Shown: positions 6,510-12,571 of the stretch, piece by piece
How the letters are laid out: every line of letters starts with the position of its first letter
Numbering within the stretch: position 1 is the stretch's first letter
DNA from: Gudongella sp049310905
GTDB taxonomy: Bacteria; Bacillota; Clostridia; Tissierellales; Tissierellaceae
DNA length: 12,571 nucleotides
Direction: 5' to 3'
Assembly: GCF_049310905.1 (NCBI RefSeq)
Contig: NZ_JBMEMN010000051.1
Coordinates: 1 to 12,571 of the forward strand
Made by a program: the position numbers and the translations under genes
The notes under the pieces: model-generated
Database searches by the model: none
The model's input: only the letters and a program-made list of their open reading frames with translations
What the model was told of the DNA's origin: nothing

Positions 6510-6977
6510 ATGAATAGACAGGAAATACTGGATAAGGTAAGAGAAGAAGCAGAAGGATATTTTGATAGAGGGGAATTCTTTTGCTCGGAAGCAGTTGCTC
6601 AAACAATCAATAATGTTCTTGGGAAACCATACGATGAGAATATAGTCAAAATGGCATCAGGCTTTCCAATCGGAATGGGTAAATCAGGTTGTCTTTGCGG
6701 TGCAGTAAGCGGTGGACAGATGGCCCTTGGAATGGTATATGGAAGAGTTCATGGGGAAGCCATGAAAGACGAAATGTTTCCAATTGCAGCTGATCTTCAC
6801 GATTTTGTAAAAGAAGAGTACGGCTCAAATTGCTGTAGGATAATAACCAGACAGTGGACTGGAGACAACTTCAAAAGCCCTGAAAGGAAAAGACACTGTG
6901 TAGAAATAACTGGAAAGGTTGCAGAGTGGGTAGCTGACAAACTGATTGAAGATGGGAAAATTGAAATAGAAGGATAG
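6510..6977 (+). CDS. C_GCAxxG_C_C family cysteine-rich putative redox protein
   Basis: A 155-residue soluble protein of the C_GCAxxG_C_C family, which is proposed to be redox-active or metal-binding but has no established reaction. Cysteines occur at 25 (FFCSEA), 61 and 63 (GCLCGAVSGG, the family core), a vicinal pair at 108-109 (SNCCR) and 130 (RHCVE). The N-terminal helix and the GFPIGMG stretch before the core are also typical. Its start ATG at 6510 has AAGGAGG upstream. It lies 31 bases after the TDT transporter gene and ends at a stem-loop, so it is the last gene of that unit. The pairing suggests it handles a reactive, perhaps sulfur- or metal-containing, substrate linked to the transporter. 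That is inference; the family assignment is firm. Confidence 0.85.
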   Translation: MNRQEILDKVREEAEGYFDRGEFFCSEAVAQTINNVLGKPYDENIVKMASGFPIGMGKSGCLCGAVSGGQMALGMVYGRVHGEAMKDEMFPIAADLHDFVKEEYGSNCCRIITRQWTGDNFKSPERKRHCVEITGKVAEWVADKLIEDGKIEIEG

Positions 6978-6983
6978 AAGAAA

Positions 6984-7010
6984 GGGTAGCTTCCGATGTT
7001 GAAGCTACCC
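6984..7010. terminator. Convergent stem-loop, probable bidirectional terminator
   Basis: A perfect 10-bp stem, GGGTAGCTTC (6984-6993) with GAAGCTACCC (7001-7010), encloses a 7-base loop. It sits between converging genes, 6 bases after one stop and 15 before the other. T-tracts are poor on both sides (CTTATTT on the plus strand, TTTCTTC on the minus strand), so termination may be weak. Confidence 0.7.
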
Positions 7011-7025
7011 CTTATTTGAAGTCAA

Positions 7026-8624
7026 TTAACCTTGATATACTACATTCCCTCCAACTATTGTCTGCTCTACATTCACATCCTTGATCTCCATAGAAGGAAT
7101 AGTAAAGATATCTCTATCAAGAATGACCATATCTGCTACATAACCTGGCTTAAGTCTTCCTTTGAAGTCTTCCTTGAATTCGTTGTAGGCGCTCATAATG
7201 GTGTATCCGTCAATTGCATCCTCAACCGACATATTTTCTTCAGGATAATATCCTTCCTCTGGCGTACCATCAAGCCTTTTTCTATTTACTGCTAGATATA
7301 TATTCTCGAATGGATTGCAGTCCTCTACGGGTGAGTCAGTGCTTAGACTGACTGGTGCTCCCATTTTATACAAGGTGTTGAATGCATAGGATGTTTCAGC
7401 AAGCTCATCACCTATTCTATCATTGATAATCGGAATATCTGATTGAAGGAAGATAGGCTGATACATGACTGCAAGCTTAAGCTCTGCAATCTTTTCCAGC
7501 TGTTTTCCTGTGGTAATCTGATTATGAACAATTCCATGTCTTAGAGTATTTACGCCGTCATCCATTATTCTCTCATAGGTATCGATAACACTTTGAATGG
7601 CACCATCCCCGATAGCGTGTGTGACTACCCTTATGTCCTTATCAGCAGCCAATCTGCAAAGCTGGAACAGCTGCTCATCGCTTAATGCCTCAACTCCGCG
7701 TTCTCCTGGAGCATCGTTGTAATCCTTTTGCATAAGAGCAGTCCTTGCACCGAGTGACCCATCCTTAAATAGCTTCAAAGCTCCCTTTGAATAGAATTTC
7801 TCGTCGTATCGACCGTTTAAGTGTTCTGTCTCAAGATAATCCCTGAAGTCATCGATTTCCTGGAAGTTGAACTGGTGTCCGTATCTGAATTTCAGCTTAC
7901 CACTGTCTGCAATTCCCTGTATTGTTTCGAATACCTTCTTGTAGTCCTTGTTCATGATATCACAGGATTGAACAGATGTGAGACCTACACTGACTGCATA
8001 ATCCATGGCCATAAGGAAGTCCTTTTCAATATCCTCCTTTGTCTTCAAAGGGATTATGGACTGAAGGTATCTAACCGCATTTTCATTGAAGATTCCGTTT
8101 GGTTCACCGTCAGGTCCCAGTTCAATCTTGCCTCCGTCAACCTCTGTATCTTTTTTGACTCCAAGAATTTCAAGTGCCTTGCTGTTCCCAACGGTCACAT
8201 GGATGCAGACCCTGTCAAACACCAGTGGAATATCAGTTGAAATCTTATCAAGGTCATGCTTGTTGAGGAGTCTCTTTTCGCCACTAACAAAGTTATCCTG
8301 ATTCCATCCTTTTCCAACCAGTACATCAACATCAGGATTTTTTGATAGATAATCCTTCCCGATTCGGATGACATCATCGATGGATTTAGCTTCTGTCAGC
8401 ATGCAGGAATTCATATTGGAACCAATCATGTTAATATGAAGATGACTGTCGTTAAGTCCTGGCAATACGGTTTTCCCTTTAAGGTCAATGACTTCATCAC
8501 AGCTAATTTGAAGGATATCATTATTTGCACCAACAGCCTTGATGATTCCATCAGATATCAGCATGGCCTCTTCAAAATATCCCTTTTCCACATAAATTTT
8601 ACCATTTTTATATATTCTGTCCAT
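7026..8624 (-). CDS. YtcJ/NfdA-like metal-dependent amidohydrolase
   Basis: A 532-residue cytoplasmic hydrolase of the amidohydrolase superfamily (Amidohydro_3, YtcJ-like), normal length. A small beta-sandwich is split between the N-terminus and the C-terminus (LKPGYVADMVIL). The metal centre is visible: His61 and His63 in NDSHLH, a probable carboxylated lysine at 284 in GALKLFKDGSLGARTA, His336 in THAIGD, RHGIVHNQ at 362-369 (His363, His367), and Asp430 in STDSPVEDCNPFE. Characterised relatives hydrolyse N-substituted formamides, but most members have no known substrate. The start ATG at 8624 has AGGAGGT nearby. It is a single-gene unit: the preceding minus-strand gene mnmA ends in its own stem-loop, and no partner gene suggests a pathway. 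An amide or imide deacylase is the safest wording. Confidence 0.9.
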   Translation of the reverse strand: MDRIYKNGKIYVEKGYFEEAMLISDGIIKAVGANNDILQISCDEVIDLKGKTVLPGLNDSHLHINMIGSNMNSCMLTEAKSIDDVIRIGKDYLSKNPDVDVLVGKGWNQDNFVSGEKRLLNKHDLDKISTDIPLVFDRVCIHVTVGNSKALEILGVKKDTEVDGGKIELGPDGEPNGIFNENAVRYLQSIIPLKTKEDIEKDFLMAMDYAVSVGLTSVQSCDIMNKDYKKVFETIQGIADSGKLKFRYGHQFNFQEIDDFRDYLETEHLNGRYDEKFYSKGALKLFKDGSLGARTALMQKDYNDAPGERGVEALSDEQLFQLCRLAADKDIRVVTHAIGDGAIQSVIDTYERIMDDGVNTLRHGIVHNQITTGKQLEKIAELKLAVMYQPIFLQSDIPIINDRIGDELAETSYAFNTLYKMGAPVSLSTDSPVEDCNPFENIYLAVNRKRLDGTPEEGYYPEENMSVEDAIDGYTIMSAYNEFKEDFKGRLKPGYVADMVILDRDIFTIPSMEIKDVNVEQTIVGGNVVYQG

Positions 8625-8770
8625 AAGCTACCTCCTGGTTTTTGTTCTTCAGCCAAATTTTCTTGTATAAAGCTTCAAACTTAAGAAGCTCTTTATTTAA
8701 TGATATGATTAAATGGAGGAAATTACAATACCAAGGCGATAAAAGGCTTAAACAATCTATTCAGATAAGG
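8625..8770 (-). promoter_or_regulatory. Leader/promoter region of the amidohydrolase gene
   Basis: This 146-base gap must carry the amidohydrolase promoter, but I see no clean -35/-10 pair. It contains TTTAAT/ATTAAA arms around six bases (8696-8713) and a hairpin AGCTTC (8671-8676) with GAAGCT (8685-8690). Either could be an operator. The minus strand also has TATACA about 45 bases before the start codon. No riboswitch class is recognised. Confidence 0.35.
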
Positions 8771-8796
8771 AATGCCTGGGCAAGAGCCCAGGCATT
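8771..8796 (-). terminator. Stem-loop terminator of mnmA
   Basis: A perfect 11-bp stem, AATGCCTGGGC (8771-8781) with GCCCAGGCATT (8786-8796), encloses a 4-base loop. It begins on the base right after the mnmA stop codon on the minus strand. The following minus-strand sequence (CCTTATC) lacks a long T-run, but the stem is very stable. Confidence 0.75.
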
Positions 8797-9909
8797 TTAG
8801 TCAATGTTAATGTAGTTGTATATTTCCTCAAGTGGTTTGATGGATTTGATTATTGCACTTCCAAGACAAACCTCTTCTTGGTAGAATACGGCAATCTGAC
8901 CAGGTGTAACAGCCTTTACCGGCTCATCGTATACAACATGTAGAGTGCCGTCATCACTCTTATGAACAGTGACTGGGATATCCTTCTGTCTGTATCTGAA
9001 TTTAGCTGTGCATTTTAAAGGTAAATCAGGTTCCCTTTCAACAATCCATGAAGGGTCCTCTCCAACAAGTGAAGTTGAGAAAAGAGCAGGATGCTGTGAG
9101 CCCTGAGCGACATAAAGCTTGTTGTTCTTAAGACTCTTTCCAACCACAAACCAGGGTTCTCCAGTTCCGACACCACCAATGCCAATACCTTTTCTCTGTC
9201 CAAGGGTATAGTGGATAAGCCCAGTATGTTCGCCAACAACATCGCCTTCAACATCGATAATTTCACCTGGCTTTGATAGAAGATATCTGTCCAGAAATTC
9301 ATCGAAATCTCTTTCGCCGATAAAGCAGATTCCAGTGGAATCTTTTTTAGCTGCAGTATAAAGGTTATGCTCCTGAGCTATTTCCCTCACCTCGGATTTT
9401 TCAAGATGTCCAATGGGGAATAATGTCCTTGAAAGAGCTTTTTGCCCGATTCGGGATAAAAAGTAGCTTTGGTCCTTGTTGTTGTCCTTGCCTCTAAGTA
9501 GAAGGTAGTCACCATCTCTTTCCTCTACCTGTGCATAGTGGCCCATTGCAATATAATCTGCATCAAGCTTAAGGGCGTAATCCAGGAAGGCATTGAACTT
9601 GATCTCCTGATTGCACATTACATCAGGATTTGGTGTCCTTCCCTTTTTATACTCTTCAAGGAAGTAGCTGAAAACTCTGTCCCAGTATTCCTTCTCAAAG
9701 TTTATAGTATAGCATGGAAATCCCAGCTCAGTGGCAACTCTCCTTGCATCTTCGGCATCCTGAGCTGAAGTGCATACACCATCAGGGCCCTTCTCGTTCC
9801 AGTTTTTCATAAAAAGACCGACTACATCATATCCTGCTTTTTTAAGGAGCAAAGCCGAAACTGATGAGTCGACTCCTCCGCTCATACCTAATATCACTTT
9901 TTTTGCCAT
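8797..9909 (-). CDS. mnmA: tRNA-specific 2-thiouridylase MnmA
   Basis: A 370-residue cytoplasmic enzyme that thiolates U34 of tRNA-Lys, -Glu and -Gln, using ATP and sulfur relayed from a cysteine desulfurase. The PP-loop GMSGGVDSSVSA is at residues 8-19. The two catalytic cysteines are Cys99 in TPNPDVMCNQEIKF and Cys195 in STGICFIGERDF, both in contexts like those of E. coli MnmA. The C-terminal beta-barrel contains HYTLGQRKGIGIGG. ATG at 9909 is chosen over TTG at 9918 because AAAGGA is ten bases from the ATG but only two or three from the TTG. Length is typical. It lies downstream of tRNA-Ala, separated from it by an intrinsic terminator that ends only 26 bases before the start codon. Expression thus depends on readthrough or on a promoter hidden in that terminator. 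Confidence 0.97.
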   Translation of the reverse strand: MAKKVILGMSGGVDSSVSALLLKKAGYDVVGLFMKNWNEKGPDGVCTSAQDAEDARRVATELGFPCYTINFEKEYWDRVFSYFLEEYKKGRTPNPDVMCNQEIKFNAFLDYALKLDADYIAMGHYAQVEERDGDYLLLRGKDNNKDQSYFLSRIGQKALSRTLFPIGHLEKSEVREIAQEHNLYTAAKKDSTGICFIGERDFDEFLDRYLLSKPGEIIDVEGDVVGEHTGLIHYTLGQRKGIGIGGVGTGEPWFVVGKSLKNNKLYVAQGSQHPALFSTSLVGEDPSWIVEREPDLPLKCTAKFRYRQKDIPVTVHKSDDGTLHVVYDEPVKAVTPGQIAVFYQEEVCLGSAIIKSIKPLEEIYNYINID

Positions 9910-9935
9910 ATATATCAATTCCTTTCAAATCCCAT

Positions 9936-9971
9936 AAAAAAGCCACTTCAGCAAATTATGACGAAGCGACT
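9936..9971 (-). terminator. Terminator between tRNA-Ala and mnmA
   Basis: On the minus strand AGTCGCTTC (9971-9963) pairs with GAAGTGGCT (9949-9941), with two G-T wobbles across a 13-base loop, and is followed by TTTTT (9940-9936). It starts four bases after the encoded CCA end of the tRNA. Its position makes it the likely 3' end of the tRNA precursor and an attenuator for mnmA. Confidence 0.8.
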
Positions 9972-9975
9972 GTGC

Positions 9976-10051
<76 letters not shown>

Positions 10052-10063
10052 AAATATAATAAT

Positions 10064-10092
10064 ATGATAGCATCTGAAAAATATTTTGGCAA
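10064..10092 (-). promoter_or_regulatory. Promoter of tRNA-Ala
   Basis: On the minus strand -35 TTGCCA (10092-10087), a 17-base spacer and -10 TATCAT (10069-10064, five of six matches) end 12 bases before the tRNA. The start point would be within a few bases of the mature 5' end, as usual for single tRNA genes. Confidence 0.8.
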
Positions 10093-10118
10093 GGACTTTC
10101 AACCTTGGAAATTAGTTG

Positions 10119-10147
10119 TTGCCCGCGAGAGAGTAAAGTGTTAAATT
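10119..10147 (+). promoter_or_regulatory. Promoter of the small membrane protein-ybjQ operon
   Basis: -35 TTGCCC (10119-10124), a 17-base spacer, -10 TAAATT (10142-10147). It lies 25 bases before ATG 10173 and back to back with the tRNA promoter, 26 bases away. The -10 matches four of six consensus bases, so strength is probably moderate. Confidence 0.6.
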
Positions 10148-10172
10148 AGAAACAAGATAGGAGGTCGCAAAT

Positions 10173-10394
10173 ATGTACATAAAGAAATTGATTGCACCTA
10201 TTATAGTAACAATTTTGCTTTTATCGTATTACGGATTTATATTGCTTAATTTAGTGAGAATACCTGAATCTATGGGTATAAGGATTCTGTTGCTAGTAAT
10301 ACCGTTGGGATTTATGGGTGTTAGTATCTATGTGCTATTTGAAAGAATAAAAGAGATAAGGAGTGGTGATGAAGATGATCTTGGTAAATACTGA
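10173..10394 (+). CDS. Small two-helix membrane protein, unknown function
   Basis: A 73-residue protein with two predicted membrane helices (about residues 5-27 and 36-57) and a charged, acidic C-terminal tail (ERIKEIRSGDEDDLGKY). The helices are separated by a short loop (VRIPESMG), so both termini should lie on the same side; the positive-inside rule (MYIKK, RIKEIR) places them in the cytoplasm. It has a good TAGGAGGTC ribosome binding site before ATG 10173 and a promoter just upstream. Its 3' end overlaps the start of the ybjQ gene, so translation of the two is coupled. I recognise no named family. The overlap suggests it works with YbjQ, perhaps as its membrane anchor, which is inference. 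Confidence 0.75.
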   Translation: MYIKKLIAPIIVTILLLSYYGFILLNLVRIPESMGIRILLLVIPLGFMGVSIYVLFERIKEIRSGDEDDLGKY

Positions 10395-10686
10395 TTACAT
10401 AAGTGGAAAGACAGTTGATACTCTCGGTCTTGTTAAGGGTTCCACCATACAAAGCAGAAATGTCGGAAGGGATATAACACAAGGTTTTAAAACTCTTGTA
10501 GGTGGAGAATTAAAGGCTTATAACGATATGATGAATGATGCCAGGGCTCTTGCTACAAAGAGAATGGTTAAGGAGGCTGAAGATCTTGGTGCTGATGCCA
10601 TAATCAATATCAGATATGCCTCTGCAGCAGTTATGTCAGGTGCGGCTGAGGTTATGGTATACGGAACCGCAGTCAAGTTTCTTTAG
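10369..10686 (+). CDS. ybjQ: YbjQ family (UPF0145) protein
   Basis: A 105-residue soluble protein of the YbjQ/UPF0145 family, named a heavy-metal-binding domain in some databases, with a homopentameric structure but no proven function. Typical opening ILVNTDYISGKTVDTLGLVKG, then GFKTLVGGEL, ATKRMVKEAEDLGADAIINIRY and AAEVMVYGTAVKF. ATG at 10369 sits five bases after the AAGGAG site (10358-10363). ATG 10375, which gives the family's usual start MILVNTDYI, is the alternative, 11 bases away. It overlaps the preceding small membrane protein gene by 26 bases. The AI-2E permease gene follows after 30 bases with no terminator, so all three are likely co-transcribed. Confidence 0.9.
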   Translation: MKMILVNTDYISGKTVDTLGLVKGSTIQSRNVGRDITQGFKTLVGGELKAYNDMMNDARALATKRMVKEAEDLGADAIINIRYASAAVMSGAAEVMVYGTAVKFL

Positions 10687-10716
10687 ATTGACTTATAGTT
10701 AGAACGGAGTGATCAG

Positions 10717-11772
10717 ATGCGAATTGCCATACCAGGCAAGAAAAAGATGTTTGATATAGGAATGATTTTACTCGCCGTTGTTCTTTTAATGGTAATATAT
10801 AAACCACTTGTAAGAGTAATCAATCCATTTATTTATGCCCTTGTACTTGCCTATATTCTAAATCCGCTGGTAAAATTTCTAGAGAAGAGAAAAATGAGTA
10901 GAACCGTGGCAATACTTATTGTATTTTTACTATTCTTTGGAATAATAGGAATTGCTTTTGGAACAATTATACCAAGTCTTACAGGAGATCTTAGTGGTTT
11001 TATTGAAGATATTCCCAATATTGTAGGTTTTGTGGAAAATCTTATCGTAGAGCTTAGAGCCGGTGAAATTACTTTTATTCCAAAGGAAGTCCAGGATTAT
11101 CTTAACGTTGAGGACCAGCTGGATAGATTGGGGGAGTTTTTAAAGAATGCATTCAGAGGCATTTTCAATGTACTGGTAAACTCAACTGGAACACTTCTTG
11201 ACATAATAATTACACCCATCATTACATTTTACTATCTAAAGGACAAGGATAAAATCCTTAAGGCGTTAACAGAAGATATTCCTGAATCAGGAATTTCAAA
11301 GTTAAAGGAATTTGGCAAGGATATGGATAAGGTGTTTGGAGGATTTATAAAGGGACAGCTTACAATTGCTGCATTTGTTGGTGTATTAACCGGTGTCGGA
11401 TGCTTTTTTATTGGTGTGCCCTATGCACTTACAATAGGTCTTGTTGCTGGTATCACCAACATAATTCCATACTTTGGCCCCTGGCTGGGAGGAGTGTTGC
11501 CGGTTATCCTGGGATTTATGGAGAGGCCTCTAATGGCACTTTGGGTAATAATCCTTATAGTTGTAATTCAGCAGATTGAAGCCGCATTCCTGTCACCGCA
11601 GATAATGTCACACTCAGTAGGACTCCATCCCTTGCTGGTTATGTTTTCAGTTTTATTCTTTGGCAGCATGTTTGGGATACTTGGGATGATAATAGGTGTG
11701 CCACTTATGGGAATACTCAAAGTTTTGTTAGGATATTTAAAGGAATTCCGAAATATAGTAAAGACTGAGTAA
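10717..11772 (+). CDS. AI-2E family transporter (PerM/YdiK-like permease)
   Basis: A 351-residue inner-membrane protein of the AI-2E (PF01594) family, normal length. Two to three N-terminal helices are followed by a long soluble insertion (about residues 85-160). A C-terminal membrane half carries the family motifs GQLTIAAFVGVL, NIIPYFGPWLGG (PYFGP at 251-255), QQIEAAFLSPQIM and VGLHPLLVMFSVLFFG. Members export autoinducer-2, transport sodium or act as antiporters; sequence does not separate these, and no luxS is present in the window. ATG at 10717 has ACGGAGTGATC upstream, close to the anti-Shine-Dalgarno complement. It is the probable last gene of the small-membrane-protein/ybjQ unit. I see no clear terminator after it. 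Confidence 0.92.
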   Translation: MRIAIPGKKKMFDIGMILLAVVLLMVIYKPLVRVINPFIYALVLAYILNPLVKFLEKRKMSRTVAILIVFLLFFGIIGIAFGTIIPSLTGDLSGFIEDIPNIVGFVENLIVELRAGEITFIPKEVQDYLNVEDQLDRLGEFLKNAFRGIFNVLVNSTGTLLDIIITPIITFYYLKDKDKILKALTEDIPESGISKLKEFGKDMDKVFGGFIKGQLTIAAFVGVLTGVGCFFIGVPYALTIGLVAGITNIIPYFGPWLGGVLPVILGFMERPLMALWVIILIVVIQQIEAAFLSPQIMSHSVGLHPLLVMFSVLFFGSMFGILGMIIGVPLMGILKVLLGYLKEFRNIVKTE

Positions 11773-11809
11773 AAAAGATGAAAAATTTGTTGGTTTAATA
11801 CGATTATCA

Positions 11810-11861
11810 TTGCTTTGGACATCTTTTCGGGATATAATGTTCATCGTGCTATATGACACGA
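11810..11861 (+). promoter_or_regulatory. Promoter and dyad before the acetate-type transporter
   Basis: A perfect -10 TATAAT at 11833-11838 has a weak -35 TTGCTT at 11810-11815, spaced 17 bases. Just past the expected start point lies the dyad TCGTG (11844-11848)/CACGA (11857-11861). It could be a small operator or leader hairpin upstream of the GGAGGG site. A weak -35 with a perfect -10 is consistent with an activator-assisted promoter. Confidence 0.5.
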
Positions 11862-11886
11862 AAATAACAATATTTTGGAGGGAAAT

Positions 11887-12486
11887 ATGTCGGAAAATAA
11901 TGTAACAGCAACTTCACTATTGAAAGAACCTACGGGTAACCCAGCTCCTCTTGGACTCTTGGGATTTGGTATGACTACAGTATTACTTAATCTTCACAAT
12001 GCAGGGCTTATAGAAATGAGTGCGATGATTCTTGCAATGGGAGTATTTTATGGTGGTCTGGCACAGGTTATAGCTGGAATCATGGAGTGGAAGAAGAACA
12101 ATACCTTTGCAGGAACAGCCTTTATATCATACGGTATGTTCTGGGGAACATTCGTAGCCATAAAACTTATGCCAGTACTTGGATGGGCAGAAGCTCCAAC
12201 AGGAAAGGCGCTGGCAGCTTATCTATTTATGTGGGGATTGTTTACCTTCGTAATGTTTATCGGTACCCTCAGGATCAATAGAGCTCTACAGGTTGTTTTC
12301 GGAACCCTTACAATCCTGTTTATGCTTTTGGCAATTGGTGATTTCACAGGCAATCATGCATTGATTGTAATTGCCGGATATGAAGGAATATTTTGTGGGT
12401 TCTCAGCAATTTATACAGGGTTGGCACAGGTGATCAACGAAGTTTACGGCAAGGAGATACTGCCATTGGGAACTGTGAACAAGTAA
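11887..12486 (+). CDS. satP: GPR1/FUN34/YaaH (AceTr) acetate/succinate transporter
   Basis: A 199-residue membrane protein with six predicted helices, standard for the AceTr family (E. coli SatP, an acetate-proton/succinate transporter). The family signature NPAPLGLLGFGMTT begins at residue 18. Further conserved stretches are GGLAQVIAGIMEWKKNNTF and YGMFWGTF. The start is ATG at 11887 with GGAGGG seven bases away (11877-11882); a TTG at 11875 would put that site inside the gene. It is preceded by its own promoter and followed directly by the terminal repeat at 12499, with no clear terminator. The family call is certain; acetate is the most likely substrate, which fits a fermentative anaerobe. 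Confidence 0.95.
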   Translation: MSENNVTATSLLKEPTGNPAPLGLLGFGMTTVLLNLHNAGLIEMSAMILAMGVFYGGLAQVIAGIMEWKKNNTFAGTAFISYGMFWGTFVAIKLMPVLGWAEAPTGKALAAYLFMWGLFTFVMFIGTLRINRALQVVFGTLTILFMLLAIGDFTGNHALIVIAGYEGIFCGFSAIYTGLAQVINEVYGKEILPLGTVNK

Positions 12487-12498
12487 TATTTGGTTTAA

Positions 12499-12571
12499 AG
12501 GGGTAATCGGGAAATGACCGATTTTACCCTCACAAACAAAAAATGAAGAGAACCCGTAAGATTCTGGGCTT
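12499..12571 (-). repeat. Terminal inverted repeat, right copy (73 bp)
   Basis: The exact reverse complement of 5-77, running to the last base of the window. It starts 12 bases after the acetate-type transporter stop codon and begins with the imperfect stem-loop GGGTAATCGG/CCGATTTTACCC. Outside the shared block the flanks differ (GTTTAA here, TTGAGG before the left copy on its own strand), so identity is confined to the repeat. Same-end-inward orientation on both sides means two copies of one element border the segment in opposite directions, or the two ends of one element with long inverted ends. Confidence 0.9.

Noticed and set aside
7821..8240. Plus-strand open frame of 139 codons
   Set aside because: It is antisense to the amidohydrolase, whose conserved motifs flank and span the region; the product looks like random translation.
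9538..9768. Plus-strand open frame of 76 codons
   Set aside because: It is antisense to mnmA, over the conserved catalytic Cys99 region, and has no independent support.
12499..12527. Terminal hairpin as terminator of the acetate-type transporter
   Set aside because: The stem GGGTAATCGG/CCGATTTTACCC is not followed by a T-run in either direction, and the same block occurs at the other window end, so it belongs to the repeat.

Overview
The window looks like low-GC Firmicutes DNA, most likely from an anaerobic member of the Clostridia. The DNA is AT-rich, Shine-Dalgarno sequences are strong (AGGAGG type), GTG and TTG starts are used, and intrinsic terminators are frequent. The protein families (YeiH, YtcJ-like amidohydrolase, C_GCAxxG_C_C, YbjQ, GPR1/FUN34/YaaH) also fit. 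I see no transposase, integrase, phage gene, CRISPR array or rRNA. The species cannot be named from this sequence alone.

Left part (1-6977): a truncated PsuK-type PfkB sugar kinase and a YeiH-family membrane exporter lie on the minus strand. YeiH diverges from a LysR-type regulator. The regulator is followed by a stand-alone C39-like cysteine peptidase and a class I/II PLP aminotransferase, and that set ends at a strong terminator. Next comes a cysteine-free BASS/ACR3-like transporter behind a good promoter and a striking palindromic leader. After another terminator there is a two-gene unit: a TDT (TehA/SLAC1/Ssu1-type) transporter and a C_GCAxxG_C_C cysteine-rich protein. Three unrelated anion-type transporters, a LysR regulator of the kind that partners yeiH in enterics, a CsoR/CstR-like operator and a redox-active cysteine protein lie side by side. 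This makes a role in sulfur-species or oxyanion export and detoxification a reasonable but unproven idea.

Middle part (7026-10051, minus strand): a YtcJ/NfdA-like metal-dependent amidohydrolase, the tRNA 2-thiouridylase MnmA, and a tRNA-Ala(GGC) gene with a clear promoter and a terminator that separates it from mnmA.

Right part (10119-12486, plus strand): a promoter drives a small two-helix membrane protein, an overlapping YbjQ (UPF0145) gene and an AI-2E-family (PerM-like) permease. A separate promoter precedes an acetate/succinate-type transporter of the GPR1/FUN34/YaaH family.

The two window ends carry a perfect 73-bp inverted repeat (5-77 and 12499-12571). Its inner edge at the left coincides with the point where the kinase gene is cut off by a stop codon. 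This suggests the same mobile or dispersed repeat borders the segment on both sides, and probably explains why the contig stops there.
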